Below, in pieces: positions 1 through 9,989 of a DNA stretch of 64,000 nt; within the stretch, counting starts at the first letter, position 1; every line of letters starts with the position of its first letter. The stretch spans positions 11,173 to 75,172 of the forward strand of contig NZ_CALNCS010000005.1 in assembly GCF_937875145.1 (NCBI RefSeq). Reading direction: 5' to 3'. The notes under the pieces are model-generated. The model did not search any database. It was not told the DNA's origin and worked only from the letters and a program-made list of their open reading frames with translations. Both the position numbers and the translations under genes were made by a program. This DNA is from Alkalibaculum bacchi. GTDB taxonomy: Bacteria; Bacillota; Clostridia; Eubacteriales; Alkalibacteraceae.

Positions 1-1
1 G

Positions 2-682
2 TCTGTTGACTGTAGCTCCTTAGATATAAATAAATGGGTCAATAGGGATTTGTTTTCCTTTGTTATATTAGATGGAGCTTTTGAATTAGGTTTGAGAGTT
101 TTGGGTTTTCCAGAGTATCTATCTATGGTTATGAGTGGAGACGAAGAGCTAGAGGAATTCATTCTAGAAGTTGAAAAGATTAATAAAGAGACCATCGGAA
201 AGTTGTCACATCAAGGCATCAATGGCATCATTGTAGCGGATGATATCGCTTTTCAGGATGGATTAATTGTACGACCAAGTATATTTCGAGAGCTTTTTTT
301 ACCTACTTTAGAACGCCAAGTCAAAGAAATTGAAAGTAGGAAAATGACTCCCTTTTTCCATTCTGATGGGTACTATATGAGTGTTATGGATGATATCGTA
401 GAAGCAGGCTTTAAAGGAATACACTGCATCGATCGAAACTGCAAAATGAATGTAAAAGATTTAGCAAGCTATAGTAAAAAGATCTGCTTATGGGGGCATT
501 TGGATATAAATGACATTAATGCTTCAGATGACGAAAATGCTATAAAATCTATGGTAAGTGAAATCAAAGATGCCACAGACTTTAAAGGTTTTATACTAGG
601 AACAAACAGTGGGTTATTTCCAGGTATGGATGTGGATGGATTAAAAAGAATATATGATAAGGTTGACGAGTTCGTTCTATGA
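2..682 (+). CDS. Uroporphyrinogen decarboxylase (URO-D) family protein, C-terminal part
   Basis: The frame is already open at base 2 and runs to TGA at 680-682, so the gene enters from the left edge. The apparent TTG start at 50 is only the first possible start inside the window. Visible C-terminal URO-D barrel features are HSDG (about 115 residues before the end), a following IHCIDR strand, and a GTNSGLFPGMD segment near the C-terminus. Such proteins are either haem-pathway decarboxylases or, often in Clostridia, corrinoid-dependent methyltransferases of the MtaA/MtbA type. The N-terminal half is missing, so the two cannot be separated here. A repeat composite follows directly. Confidence 0.75.
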   Translation, partial: SVDCSSLDINKWVNRDLFSFVILDGAFELGLRVLGFPEYLSMVMSGDEELEEFILEVEKINKETIGKLSHQGINGIIVADDIAFQDGLIVRPSIFRELFLPTLERQVKEIESRKMTPFFHSDGYYMSVMDDIVEAGFKGIHCIDRNCKMNVKDLASYSKKICLWGHLDINDINASDDENAIKSMVSEIKDATDFKGFILGTNSGLFPGMDVDGLKRIYDKVDEFVL

Positions 683-900
683 TTAGTGAAAAGTAGAATG
701 TTGAAAGTGGAAAATTTGCCACCTTTGGGTAGCTTTCATTTTAGTCTTTTGGCAATTAATATTTTTTAGCATATGGTGCATTTTTTAACCTTGGCTACTG
801 TCTTGTCATCCTGAGACTTTAGACGAAGGATCTTGCTTTTCACGATCTCGCCCGAAGGCGAGTATTTCCGCATTCCACTTTCCACCAATGACAAAGAGGA
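683..900. repeat. Composite intergenic repeat with inverted GCGGAA-type ends
   Basis: Starts with a degenerate forward heptamer array (AGAATGT, TGAAAGT, GGAAAAT) and ends with its inverse (CCGCATT, CCACTTT, CCACC) near 868-890. Between them lie the block GTCATCCTGAG...GAAGGATCTT (805-834) and the small hairpin CTCGCCCGAAGGCGAG (847-862). No coding potential was seen. Confidence 0.6.
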
Positions 901-903
901 CGC

Positions 904-2739
904 TTATGCGTCCTCTTTGTCATTAAGTATTCTCATAAACTCTTCACCAGTTATCGTTTCTTTTTCTAGTAAATATTTCGCTAGTTCATGAAGTTTATCC
1001 ATATTTTCTGTTAGTATTTCTCTTGCCTTGGAGTGGGCGGCTTTGATGATGTTTAGAACTTCTTGGTCTACTTTGCCTGCCATATTTGTAGAGCAAGTTA
1101 GAGAAGAATCTCCACCAAGATATGGGTTGTTTACAGTTTCTAATGCCATCATATCAAAGTCTTCGCTCATACCATAACGAGTGACCATAGCTCTTGCTAA
1201 TTTTGTAGCCTGTTCAATATCATTAGACGCTCCTGTAGTGATGGAATTAAAGATGACTTCTTCTGCAGATCTTCCACCAGTAAAGGTGACGATTTTATTA
1301 AAGGCTTCTTCTTTTGATAAAAGGACTTTCTCCCCTTCATCTACTTGCATCGTATAACCTAGGGCACCAGATGTTCTAGGAATAATAGTGATTTTTTGTA
1401 CTGGTGCAGAGTCTGTTTGCTTTGCTGCTACTAAGGCGTGACCAATTTCATGGTAAGCGATAATCAGTTTTTCTTTAGTTGATATGACTGCACCTTTTCG
1501 CTGATAACCAACTAATATGGTTTCTACAGATTCTTCAAAATCAGATTGATTGACTTCTTTTCGGTCCATGCGGACAGCTCTTAAAGCAGCTTCATTGGCA
1601 ATATTAGCTAATTCAGCACCAGAAGCTCCAGCTGTAGCTCTAGCAATGGCATTATAATCAATATTGTTATCTACTTTGATTTTCTTTGCATGTACCTTTA
1701 AGATTTCTTCACGACCTCTTAAATCAGGAAGTTCAACTGGAATTCGCCTGTCAAATCGACCCGGACGAAGCAAAGCTTTGTCTAGAGTTTCAGGTCTATT
1801 TGTAGCCCCCAAAATTACTACTCCCTTACTACCGTCGAAGCCATCCATTTCTGTCAGCAATTGATTTAATGTTTGTTCTCTTTCATCATTACCTGTCATA
1901 CCTGAACTGTCACGCTTTTTACCGATAGCGTCAATTTCGTCTATAAAGACAATACAAGGTGCTTTTTCTTGTGCTTGTTTAAAGAGATCACGAACTCTTG
2001 CAGCACCCATACCTACAAACATCTGCACGAATTCAGATCCAGAGATAGAGAAAAAGGGTACATTGGCTTCACCTGCTACAGCTTGAGCAAGCAATGTTTT
2101 TCCAGTTCCAGGAGGCCCTACTAATAGAGCACCTTTAGGTAGTTGAGCACCAATCTCTGTATACCTCTTGGGGTCGTGGAGAAAATCTACAATTTCCGTA
2201 AGAGCTTCTTTCGCTTCATCCTGCCCAGCTACATCGGCAAAGGTTTTACCCGTTTCTGCTTTTATATAGACCTTTGCATTGCTCTTTCCAAAGGACATGG
2301 CATTTGAACCACCTGTTTTCTTTTGTAAATTACGAGTAAGTAATTGTCCAACGCCTATAAAAAACAACATTGGTAATATTAAAGAGATAAATAGACTCAT
2401 AAGAGGAGAAATTTCTTCGGGTATTATCTGAGCAAATTTTACATCTTGGCTATGCAATCTCTCTACTAAATCAGGGTCATCTGCTCGGCCAGTAACATAA
2501 GTTACATCCTTATTTTTGGCATCTTTTGTAGTAAATTTAATCTGAGTATTCTCTATTTCTACTTCTTTTACTTGTCCATCTTCAATTTGGTTCAGAAAAG
2601 TTCCATAATCCACTTCTGTTATTTGTGGTTCCAATATATTAGGGAATACAAAGGAATTTAATAATATGATAATGAGTAAAGCTATACCATAGTAAAAGAA
2701 TATGGGCTTCTTTGGTATTTTAGGTTTATTTGTTGGCAA
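904..2739 (-). CDS. ftsH: ATP-dependent zinc metalloprotease FtsH
   Basis: Membrane-anchored AAA+ protease that degrades misfolded and regulatory membrane proteins as a hexamer. Domains in order: transmembrane segment (about 12-31), extracytoplasmic domain (about 35-108), second transmembrane segment (about 112-130), AAA module with Walker A GPPGTGKT (208-215), Walker B IVFIDEID (263-270), the second region of homology with GATNRP and RPGRFDRR (311-332), then the M41 protease domain with the zinc motif HEIGH (430-434). 611 residues is the usual length. The start is TTG at 2739, supported by GGAGGTAATCT just upstream. It is a single gene here, facing away from the fumarase genes. Confidence 0.97.
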   Translation of the reverse strand: MPTNKPKIPKKPIFFYYGIALLIIILLNSFVFPNILEPQITEVDYGTFLNQIEDGQVKEVEIENTQIKFTTKDAKNKDVTYVTGRADDPDLVERLHSQDVKFAQIIPEEISPLMSLFISLILPMLFFIGVGQLLTRNLQKKTGGSNAMSFGKSNAKVYIKAETGKTFADVAGQDEAKEALTEIVDFLHDPKRYTEIGAQLPKGALLVGPPGTGKTLLAQAVAGEANVPFFSISGSEFVQMFVGMGAARVRDLFKQAQEKAPCIVFIDEIDAIGKKRDSSGMTGNDEREQTLNQLLTEMDGFDGSKGVVILGATNRPETLDKALLRPGRFDRRIPVELPDLRGREEILKVHAKKIKVDNNIDYNAIARATAGASGAELANIANEAALRAVRMDRKEVNQSDFEESVETILVGYQRKGAVISTKEKLIIAYHEIGHALVAAKQTDSAPVQKITIIPRTSGALGYTMQVDEGEKVLLSKEEAFNKIVTFTGGRSAEEVIFNSITTGASNDIEQATKLARAMVTRYGMSEDFDMMALETVNNPYLGGDSSLTCSTNMAGKVDQEVLNIIKAAHSKAREILTENMDKLHELAKYLLEKETITGEEFMRILNDKEDA

Positions 2740-3042
2740 TAGATTACCTCCTTATATTCATTCATTTTATAGTAGACGATTGTCTTGGATTTCTATACAG
2801 GGTGCTTACTACAAAATAATATTTAGCTTAATTATATTATACATTAATTACTCTTAACTTTTCCTTAATTAAACAAAGAAATAATGAAGATAGGACAAAA
2901 TATTTGGAGAAGTAAGAAGATATGATAAAATAATTAAAAGTAGGAGGTCACGTGGTCAGGTGGTCAGCAAAATCTTTGAGCCACCACTGGTGCCTCAAGC
3001 ACTAAGGGTGCTTTTAAACTTATTTAAGGATTGTGATAAAGA
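2740..3042. other. Intergenic region between ftsH and fumarase alpha gene
   Basis: Divergent promoter region of 303 bp. The left part (2740-2930) is AT-rich and must hold the ftsH promoter; no clear consensus pair was found. At 2944-2972 there is an 8-bp-period block (CGTGGTCA, GGTGGTCA, GCAAAAT) of the same family as elsewhere, followed by two small hairpins built on GCCACCACTGGTGCC and GCACTAAGGGTGC (2983-3011). Confidence 0.4.
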
Positions 3043-3885
3043 TTGAAGGATATTAAAGTAGAGGATATAACAGAAGCTGTTAAACAATTATGCATTGATG
3101 CAAATTATAATATTCCATTGGATGTAAAAGAAAAAATCGAAGAAGCTGCATCTTGTGAACCTTGGCCTATGGCGAAGGAGATATTAGATCATATTTTAGA
3201 AAACATCAAAATTGCAAGAGAAGAAAGCATGCCAGCTTGCCAAGACACTGGTATGACCTGTGTCTTTGTAGAATTAGGACAGGATGTTCATATTGTGGGC
3301 GGATTATTAGAAGATGCAATTAATGAAGGGGTAAGGCTTGGGTATAACAAGGGATACTTGAGAAAATCCGTGGTAAAAGATCCACTAAATAGAATCAATA
3401 CAAAAGATAATACCCCAGCAATTATATACTATCATATTGTTGAAGGGGATCAACTGAAGATTACAGTGGCCCCTAAGGGCTTTGGTTCGGAAAATATGAG
3501 CCAAATAAAGATGTTAAAGCCTTCTGATGGCATAGAGGGGGTTAAGGATTTTGTCTTACAGGTAGTAAGAGAAGCAGGTCCCAATCCTTGCCCTCCTATT
3601 GTAGTAGGAATAGGAATAGGTGGAACCTTTGATAGGGCAGCTAATTTAGCTAAAAAGGCTCTTCTCCGTCCTTTAAGTGAAGATCATCCAGATGGATTTT
3701 ATAAAGGATTAGAAGCAGATCTACTAGAGGAAATTAACAAATTAGGTATTGGACCACAAGGTTTTGGAGGGAAAACAACTGCCTTAAAAGTAAGTGTGGA
3801 AGAGTTTCCAACTCATATTGCAGGTTTGCCTGTAGCTGTAAATATCAATTGTCATGTGACGAGGCATAAAAGTGTTATTTTATAA
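3043..3885 (+). CDS. Class I (iron-sulfur) fumarate hydratase, alpha subunit
   Basis: Two-subunit [4Fe-4S] hydro-lyase interconverting fumarate and malate (or tartrate dehydratase, which shares the fold). The 280 residues match the separate alpha subunit of the family. Visible motifs are PACQDTGMT (about 63-71), which carries a cluster cysteine, GSENMSQIKML, PNPCPPIVVGIGIGG (about 185-200, second cysteine) and the C-terminal NCHVTRHKS with the third cysteine. The TTG start at 3043 is the furthest in-frame start (TGA four codons upstream) with AAGG 12 bp before it. The beta subunit follows after a 218-bp repeat-filled gap. Confidence 0.92.
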   Translation: MKDIKVEDITEAVKQLCIDANYNIPLDVKEKIEEAASCEPWPMAKEILDHILENIKIAREESMPACQDTGMTCVFVELGQDVHIVGGLLEDAINEGVRLGYNKGYLRKSVVKDPLNRINTKDNTPAIIYYHIVEGDQLKITVAPKGFGSENMSQIKMLKPSDGIEGVKDFVLQVVREAGPNPCPPIVVGIGIGGTFDRAANLAKKALLRPLSEDHPDGFYKGLEADLLEEINKLGIGPQGFGGKTTALKVSVEEFPTHIAGLPVAVNINCHVTRHKSVIL

Positions 3886-4066
3886 AGCGTAGAATGCGGA
3901 AAGCTGAAAGCGGAACTTGCTAAATTGGGATGTGTGAAAGTTGAAAGCGGAAAACTCTCCTAAAGGTGAAAAAGTATCTTGCGTTTAACTTCTTGCCTCT
4001 CAGTTGCGCCGAGGAATCTCTACAGACAGACTATTGAAAAATGCATTATATACTAAAAAGTTTTAA
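3886..4066. repeat. Heptamer-array insertion between fumarase alpha and beta genes
   Basis: Two stretches of the GCGGAAA/GCTGAAA heptamer family (about 3892-3920 and 3932-3955) are followed by GCGCCGAGGAATCTCTAC (4007-4024), a relative of the GACGAAGGATCTTAC block. It separates two subunits of one enzyme that are normally adjacent. Confidence 0.5.
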
Positions 4067-4087
4067 AACAACTGTTGACAATTGTTA
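4067..4087. repeat. Two 11-bp repeat units (AACNATNGTTN family)
   Basis: Units AACAACTGTTG and ACAATTGTTA (the second is one base short) end at the purine-rich ribosome-binding site of the fumarase beta gene. See the nine-unit array at 14745. Confidence 0.45.
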
Positions 4088-4103
4088 AAAGAAAGGGATC
4101 AAT

Positions 4104-4664
4104 ATGGAAAAGAGAATAAATGTGCCTTTTACTGCTGAAGGAGCAAAAGAACTAAGAGCTGGGGATAAGGTACTGATTTCGGGAGTTTTATACACTGCTA
4201 GGGATGCGGCACATAAAAGGCTTGTTGAACTTATAGATAAAGGAGAAGACCTTCCTATACCGCTAAAAAATGCTATAATTTATTATGTAGGACCTACACC
4301 AGCTAAGCCACAAAAACCAATTGGCTCAGCAGGCCCAACAACCAGCTATAGGATGGATTCGTATGCTCCTAAACTTCTAGACTTAGGTTTAAGGGGTATG
4401 ATTGGAAAGGGAATACGGTCTCAAGAAGTAATAGAATCTATGAAAAAAAACAAAGCCGTGTATTTTGCGGCAATTGGCGGAGCAGCAGCCTTAATGGCCA
4501 AATCGATTATTAAATCTGAGCTGGTAGCCTACGAAGACTTAGGTTCAGAGGCTATTAGAAGATTAGAAGTAAAAGATTTACCTGTCGTAGTAGCCATTGA
4601 TAGCTACGGAAATAATCTGTATGAATTGGGGCCAACTGCTTATCTTGAAAACAGCCGAAGCTGA
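4104..4664 (+). CDS. Class I fumarate hydratase, beta subunit
   Basis: Partner of the alpha subunit at 3043-3885; together they form the iron-sulfur fumarase (or L-tartrate dehydratase). The 186 residues match the separate beta subunit. Family motifs are RAGDKVLISG near 20, ARDAAHKR near 36, the GPTPAKP...GSAGPTTSYRMD substrate region (about 63-87), GMIGKG, and the FAAIGGAAALMA segment. Start ATG 4104 follows GAAAGGG. The final codons and TGA stop lie inside a heptamer array (AGCCGAAGCTGAAAGC), so the extreme C-terminus (NSRS) is probably repeat-derived. Confidence 0.92.
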   Translation: MEKRINVPFTAEGAKELRAGDKVLISGVLYTARDAAHKRLVELIDKGEDLPIPLKNAIIYYVGPTPAKPQKPIGSAGPTTSYRMDSYAPKLLDLGLRGMIGKGIRSQEVIESMKKNKAVYFAAIGGAAALMAKSIIKSELVAYEDLGSEAIRRLEVKDLPVVVAIDSYGNNLYELGPTAYLENSRS

Positions 4665-4826
4665 AAGCCGAATGCTGAAAGCGGAAACCCTTTAGTTAGG
4701 CTCGTGGTATGTTGGAAATTTTATCAGTTTGATGGGGTGTGCGCAAAGCACACATAGGTTATCTGAGCGAAGGGAAGAATCTAATACAAAAGCCACCCAA
4801 AGGTGGCTAAAAATTCCGCATTCCGC
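4660..4826. repeat. Composite repeat with inverted heptamer ends
   Basis: Forward array GCTGAAA, GCCGAAT, GCTGAAA, GCGGAAA (4660-4687), a decayed TGAGCGAAGGGAAGAATCT block (about 4762-4780), a hairpin AAGCCACCCAAAGGTGGCTA (about 4792-4810), then the inverse array ending at the PII-like gene stop. Both flanking genes end inside the composite, one from each side. Confidence 0.55.
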
Positions 4827-4828
4827 TT

Positions 4829-5491
4829 TCAGTTGTCTTTAAAGATTCCATATGTAGAGATGGTATCAAGTATAAAGAGAATGCCATTTCCTGGGTTTTC
4901 TAGTTTGATCTCATTTTTTATGGATTCGACGATAGCTTCTGTCTTATCTTTTTCGGATAATATTAATACAATTTCTTTTTCAGGTTCGACAGTCATTGCA
5001 AATAAAGTGCTTTTTTCGTGTATGCCAGAACCCCTTGCGTTGATAATAGTGCCCCCTTGTGATCCCGCTTTCTCTGCTGCATCTATGACGGATTCTGCAT
5101 TGCCTCGATCTACAATAGTAAAAATAGCCTTATACATAATATCATCAGAACCTCTGCTTTCTTTAATTTTATCAACATGGCAACTCCTTGAACCTACAAT
5201 GTTTTCTAAAGGAGAACAAAAAGCGATACCATGATTAGGTTTGCAAAATTTAAATTTTTTATTTATAGCATCCAGTACATTTTCAGCCACATGTTCTTCG
5301 GCGAGAAAAAGCACAATTTCTTTTCGGATATCTGTAAGATCAAACCATTCCAATAAGTAATTTTTTGCAGAGCCTTTTCCTAAAAAAATAGTACCACCAG
5401 AAACACCTATATCTTTAGCCAACTTTAATACTTTGCTGCCTAATCCGTAATCTATGATTACGCAACATAAATTGTATTTACTAGAAATCAC
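4829..5491 (-). CDS. Tandem PII-like regulatory protein
   Basis: Two PII-type (ferredoxin-like fold) halves, about 1-105 and 108-220. Each has the pattern hydrophobic strand, GGTI(F/I) loop, long linker and IVLxLxE strand: GVSGGTIFLGKGSA in the first half and GSQGGTIINARGSG in the second. PII proteins sense energy or nitrogen status and bind transporters. The start is GTG at 5491, whose G is also the last base of the upstream gene's TAG stop (TAGTG), so translation is probably coupled. It is therefore the likely regulator of the DUF1538 membrane protein. The TGA stop lies in a CTGAAAGCGG heptamer array. Confidence 0.8.
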   Translation of the reverse strand: MISSKYNLCCVIIDYGLGSKVLKLAKDIGVSGGTIFLGKGSAKNYLLEWFDLTDIRKEIVLFLAEEHVAENVLDAINKKFKFCKPNHGIAFCSPLENIVGSRSCHVDKIKESRGSDDIMYKAIFTIVDRGNAESVIDAAEKAGSQGGTIINARGSGIHEKSTLFAMTVEPEKEIVLILSEKDKTEAIVESIKNEIKLENPGNGILFILDTISTYGIFKDN

Positions 5492-6984
5492 TATCCGTCC
5501 ACATCCTTCTTTACTGATTTTATTTTATAAATTAACCCTAATATTTGTAATGCAATGAGAGGAGTCATTGCAACCATTGCAATAACACCAAAACCATCTA
5601 CTAGAACATTAGCTCCATCAATTGCCTCTGCAGCACCTTGAGCAAAGGCTAAGACAAAGGTAGCAGTCATAGGACCAGAAGCTACTCCCCCTGAGTCAAA
5701 GGCAATACCTACGAACAAACTAGGTACTTTATAAGATAAAAATATGGATATAAGGTATCCAGGCAGTAAAAAGTGCCATAATTGTAGGCCTGGCACCACA
5801 ATTCTCACCATGGATAGAGATACGGCAAATGCTACACCAATAGATAATGTAAATAGTATAACTTTTCTCTTAATAGAACCACTAGTAACATCTTCTATTT
5901 GTTCCGTAAGAACGTGTACAGCTGGCTCAGCTAAGATGACTACTAAACCTAGAATAAATCCAATTGCAATTACAATTAGGTCGTTGTCAAGAGATGCAAT
6001 AGAATGACCCACTACTTTACCAACTTCCATAAAGCCTGCATTTACACCTGTTTGGAATAATATCAGTCCAATATAGGTATAAGCAAAACCTTTTACTATT
6101 TTTCCAAACTTCTTCTTAGATAATCTAAAAGAGATTGCATTGAATATAAGGAATATAATCACTAATGGAAGTAGGGCGATAAACATCTCCTTCACCATAT
6201 GTGGGATTTGCTCTAAAAAGGGTCGAAAGATAGAGCTGTTTATTTCCTTCGCTACTATAGTGCTGGCTTCAATGGTAGAATCCTTTGATTTTGCAAATAA
6301 ACGAAAAATCATAACGGACAAGATTGCTCCAGTAGAAGTGACTCCAACTAATCCAAAGCTATCATCTTCTGAGTTCTTACCAGCTTTTAAGGAAGAAACC
6401 CCTAAGCCTAATGCCAACATAAAGGGCACTGTTAGAGCACCGGTAGTTGCTCCAGAAGCGTCAAAAGATATGGCAAGGAATTCAGGTGAGGTAAATAAAG
6501 CTAAGATAAAGATGACTCCATAAATAATTGTCAGCAATCTATTTAATTTGAGATTTCTAATAATTCGAAATAATCCTGTTGAAAGCAATAGAGCAACACC
6601 AATGGATACAATCATAACTATATTTATTTTTGAGGTTGCGCCTCCAGTTGCATCCTGAACTTGACCTGCTAATATATGTAAGTCTGGTTCTGCCACGGAA
6701 ATAATAAACCCTAGCAAAATCCCTGAAAAAATGACGATAGCAGTCTTATTGGTTTTAGTTACTGTGGAACCAAGAAGAGAACCCAATGGGGAAATCCCGA
6801 TATCCGTACCAACTAAAAAAATAGACATACCAATGATGATAAGCAAAGCACCTAATAAAAATCGATACATTAATATGTGATCAATAGGTGTAATCGTAAA
6901 ATTTAAAATAACAACTAATATAGTGACAGGTAAAACAGTAAAAGAAACTTCCTTAAACTTTTCGTATAAAATATTAATAGACAT
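5491..6984 (-). CDS. DUF1538 family membrane protein (duplicated domain)
   Basis: Polytopic membrane protein of about a dozen helices made of two homologous halves. Each half carries the motif AEP(D/A)(L/V)H(I/V)L...Q(I/V)(Q/E)D(A/V)T(G/S)G and a later FDASGATTGALTVPF or FDSGGVASGPMTATF segment. The family is a predicted transporter often paired with PII-like proteins, as here; the substrate is unknown. The frame is open to 7038, but AAGGAAG upstream of ATG 6984 marks the real start (498 residues). The first 18 extra residues would be translated from a heptamer repeat. It is first gene of a two-gene operon with the PII-like gene. Confidence 0.82.
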   Translation of the reverse strand: MSINILYEKFKEVSFTVLPVTILVVILNFTITPIDHILMYRFLLGALLIIIGMSIFLVGTDIGISPLGSLLGSTVTKTNKTAIVIFSGILLGFIISVAEPDLHILAGQVQDATGGATSKINIVMIVSIGVALLLSTGLFRIIRNLKLNRLLTIIYGVIFILALFTSPEFLAISFDASGATTGALTVPFMLALGLGVSSLKAGKNSEDDSFGLVGVTSTGAILSVMIFRLFAKSKDSTIEASTIVAKEINSSIFRPFLEQIPHMVKEMFIALLPLVIIFLIFNAISFRLSKKKFGKIVKGFAYTYIGLILFQTGVNAGFMEVGKVVGHSIASLDNDLIVIAIGFILGLVVILAEPAVHVLTEQIEDVTSGSIKRKVILFTLSIGVAFAVSLSMVRIVVPGLQLWHFLLPGYLISIFLSYKVPSLFVGIAFDSGGVASGPMTATFVLAFAQGAAEAIDGANVLVDGFGVIAMVAMTPLIALQILGLIYKIKSVKKDVDG

Positions 6985-7121
6985 CACTTCCTTTTTTTCT
7001 AGCTGAAGGCTGAAAATTGAATGCGGAAAGGGAAACATACCCTCACGAGGCGCATAACTGGGACTGCCTAATAGTCACTAAAGATAGTCAAAAATTTCAA
7101 CAGTCCGCTGTTAGCTTTCAG

Positions 7122-7925
7122 CTAATTCATGTTTTTTGATTTTTCTACACAAGCATTTACAGCCTCAATGACCGCAGAGCGAAAGCTGCTTTTTTCTAGG
7201 CTAGCTACGGCTTCGATGGTTGTACCTCCTGGGGAACTGACTGCATCTTTTAATGCTCCTGGGTGTGTACCAGTTTCTAATATCATCTTAGCAGCTCCAA
7301 GGACAGCTTGAGCAGCAAAGGTATAAGCTTGTTTTCTAGGCATACCATGTAGTACTGCACCATCGGCGAGTGCTTCGATAAACATATAGGTATAAGCTGG
7401 TGAAGAACCACTTACTCCAGTTACAGCATCCATCAATCTTTCTTCTACAAACTCTATCTTTCCAAAACATTCAAACATAGACTGTATAAATCTTTTATCT
7501 TCATCTGTAACAAGAGTATTTACACTGATAGCAGTCATCCCTTCATTGACAAGAGCAGGAGTGTTAGGCATAGCTCTTACTAGTTTTATTTTGCGATTAA
7601 ATCGTTTTTCATTGTCCTCGATTTTTTGTCCAGCAGCGATCATAACTACTATTGCTTCTTTTTTTATAAAATCTTTGATTTGATTAATGACTTTCCCATA
7701 TAGATGGGGTTTTACTGATAGAACGACTACATCACATTCCTTAGCAATTTTTAAATTGTCGTCTGTAGTACAAATGCAAAAATCATCCCTAATTTGATCC
7801 AATTTCCCAGAGGAAGAGTTAGAAGCATAAATAGTAGATGGTTCAATAAATTTTGAGTGTACGATTCCGCTAATCATAGCTCTAGCCATATTACCACAGC
7901 CTATAAAGCCAATTTTTTTATTCAT
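7122..7925 (-). CDS. proC: Pyrroline-5-carboxylate reductase
   Basis: Last step of proline synthesis: NAD(P)H-dependent reduction of pyrroline-5-carboxylate. Starts with the Rossmann motif IGFIGCGNMARAMI (residues 4-17). Other family marks are LSVKPHLY, RAMPNTPALVNEGMTA (about 138-153) and the C-terminal dimer region SGSSPAYTYMFIEALADG...SPGGTTIEA. ATG 7925 is chosen over the TTG two codons upstream because AGGA lies 8 bp before it. The length of 267 residues is typical. The partner proA is at 23140; no proB is visible. Heptamer arrays lie on both sides. Confidence 0.95.
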   Translation of the reverse strand: MNKKIGFIGCGNMARAMISGIVHSKFIEPSTIYASNSSSGKLDQIRDDFCICTTDDNLKIAKECDVVVLSVKPHLYGKVINQIKDFIKKEAIVVMIAAGQKIEDNEKRFNRKIKLVRAMPNTPALVNEGMTAISVNTLVTDEDKRFIQSMFECFGKIEFVEERLMDAVTGVSGSSPAYTYMFIEALADGAVLHGMPRKQAYTFAAQAVLGAAKMILETGTHPGALKDAVSSPGGTTIEAVASLEKSSFRSAVIEAVNACVEKSKNMN

Positions 7926-8250
7926 GTGCAAGATCCTTTCATTGTGTTTTATATATTAGATTGAAGAGTGATATTTAATGATACGAAAGATAGAAGATAG
8001 AGAAAGCAAATAAGATAAATACCATATATTCATTTTAGCATACAATCTACAGATTGTGTATCATGAAACAATAAACAACAAAAAAACCACAATGAATTGT
8101 GGTTTTTTTGTGGTGGTATTATATCAAATAGGAAAAGTATGGTTTTGACACTAGCTCCTACGCCAGTCATCCTGAGCAAGGCGAAGGATCTTGACCCTAA
8201 AGGAATACCCAGATGCTAGTGACTAATGACTAGCGACTAAAGCGCTTTAA
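7926..8250. other. Intergenic region proC/katA with terminator and repeats
   Basis: Apart from the terminator (8080-8109), this holds GTCATCCTGAGCAAGGCGA...GGATCTT (8166-8192), GACCCTAAAGGAATACCC (8193-8210) and the heptamer array GCTAGTG, ACTAATG, ACTAGCG, ACTAAAG (8215-8242), which touches the katA stop. The proC promoter must lie in the AT-rich part around 7940-8050. Confidence 0.5.
8080..8109 (-). terminator. Bidirectional Rho-independent terminator (katA)
   Basis: CCACAAT (8087-8093), 2-base loop, ATTGTGG (8096-8102), flanked by seven A on one side and seven T on the other, so it can act on both strands. It serves katA, which reads toward it. Confidence 0.8.
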
Positions 8251-9750
8251 CTATTCTGCTGCACCTAAATGAGAAAGGTCTTTTTTTATAGAAATACCTA
8301 ATTCTCTTGCGACTCCTTCGCCGTAAGCTGGATCTGCCTTGTAACAGTTTTCTATATGTCTAATTTTAATGTGCTTTTCGCTATCGCCCATATTTCTTGC
8401 TGTGTTTTCAAATAAAACTTGTTGTTGCTCTGGGCTCATTAATCTAAATAATTTACCAGGTTGTGTGTAGTAGTCATCGTCATCTTCTCTAAAATTCCAT
8501 CGATCTGCATCACCGTATAATTTAAGTAAAGGCTCTTTGTATTCTGGTTGTTCCTGCCATTGCCCATAAGTGTTTGGCTCGTAATGTAATTTGCCACCCT
8601 GATTATCATCTACTCTCATTTGTCCATCCCTATGGTAACTGTTTACGTATTTTGCACCTCTAGGTGAATTTACAGGTATTTGATGGTGATTTACACCAAG
8701 TCGATATCTTTGTGCATCTCCATAGGAGAATAGTCGACCTTGCAACATTCTGTCAGGTGAGAAACTAATGCCTGGCACAACATTTGCAGGGTTAAAAGCA
8801 GCTTGTTCTACGTCTCTAAAGTAGTTATCTGGATTCTTATTTAATTCCATAAATCCTACTTCAATTAGAGGGAAGTCGCCTTTATACCATACCTTTGTTA
8901 AATCAAATGGATTATAAGGCATGTTATTTGCTTGTTCTTCTGTCATTACTTGTATTTTCATGGTCCAGCGAGGGAAGTTACCCTTTTCTATGTTCTCAAA
9001 TAAGTCCTTTTGATGACTTTCTCGGTCTTTTCCGACAATTTCTGCAGCTTCTTCATCGGATAAGTTCTTTATGCCTTGCTCACATATCATATGAAATTTA
9101 ACCCATACTCTTTCGTTGTCAGCATTAATCATGCTATATGTATGACTTCCAAATCCATGCATATGTCGGTAAGAATATGGAATTCCTCGATCACTCATAG
9201 TGATAGTAACCTGATGAAGAGCTTCAGGAAGGGATGACCAAAAGTCCCAATTGTTGTTAGCACTTCGCATATTTGTGCGAGGGTCTCTTTTAACAGCATG
9301 ATTTAAGTCAGGAAATTTTAAAGGATCTCTAAAGAAAAAAACTGGGGTATTGTTGCCGACTAAGTCCCAATTTCCTTCTTCTGTATAAAATTTCATTGCA
9401 AAGCCGCGAATGTCTCGCTCTGCATCAGCAGCGCCTCTTTCTCCTGCAACAGTAGAGAAACGCACAAACATCTCTGTTTGTTTTCCTACTTCTGAGAAAA
9501 TACTTGCTCTAGTATAGTTAGTAATATCATTTGTAACTGTAAAAGTACCAAAAGCACCAGAGCCCTTTGCATGCATTCTCCTCTCGGGGATTACTTCTCG
9601 GTCAAAATGAGCTAATTTTTCTAGAAACCACACATCTTGTAAAAACATAGGACCTCTAGGACCAGCAGTCATAACATCTTGATTATCTGCGACGGGAGCG
9701 CCTGCTACGGTAGTGAGTTTTTTCTTATCTTCCATATTTTTATTATCCAA
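8251..9750 (-). CDS. katA: Monofunctional haem catalase
   Basis: Dismutates hydrogen peroxide. At 499 residues it is a small-subunit clade catalase. Distal His in [13 protein letters not shown] (about 60), catalytic Asn in GNNTPVFF (about 134) and the proximal haem-ligand Tyr in [14 protein letters not shown] (about 343) are all present. The start is placed at TTG 9750 because AAGGAGG ends 8 bp before it; the longer frame to 9768 would use that same Shine-Dalgarno as codons. A haem catalase in an anaerobe points to oxygen exposure; PerR control is plausible but no clear PerR box was found here. Confidence 0.96.
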   Translation of the reverse strand: MDNKNMEDKKKLTTVAGAPVADNQDVMTAGPRGPMFLQDVWFLEKLAHFDREVIPERRMHAKGSGAFGTFTVTNDITNYTRASIFSEVGKQTEMFVRFSTVAGERGAADAERDIRGFAMKFYTEEGNWDLVGNNTPVFFFRDPLKFPDLNHAVKRDPRTNMRSANNNWDFWSSLPEALHQVTITMSDRGIPYSYRHMHGFGSHTYSMINADNERVWVKFHMICEQGIKNLSDEEAAEIVGKDRESHQKDLFENIEKGNFPRWTMKIQVMTEEQANNMPYNPFDLTKVWYKGDFPLIEVGFMELNKNPDNYFRDVEQAAFNPANVVPGISFSPDRMLQGRLFSYGDAQRYRLGVNHHQIPVNSPRGAKYVNSYHRDGQMRVDDNQGGKLHYEPNTYGQWQEQPEYKEPLLKLYGDADRWNFREDDDDYYTQPGKLFRLMSPEQQQVLFENTARNMGDSEKHIKIRHIENCYKADPAYGEGVARELGISIKKDLSHLGAAE

Positions 9751-9989
9751 ATTATAATCCTCCTTCAAAAAAGTGAACTTACATCTTATTTACACCTAAT
9801 ACCTAAAATGTAAACATGAATCTGTTGTTTTTTTATATTTCTTTTATGAAAATACCATACTAAGATTGGAATACTCGAGACAAAGCTATTGTAAAATGAA
9901 TTTTTTTATTGTAGGATTGATTTTGTGTCTAAAATCTAGAAAAATATAAGTGAAATAAAATCAATTACAAATCTAGAAAGGGGAATATT

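Noticed and set aside
5744..6523. Plus-strand frames opposite the DUF1538 gene
   Set aside because: Shadows of a real minus-strand membrane-protein gene; no ribosome-binding sites or family features.
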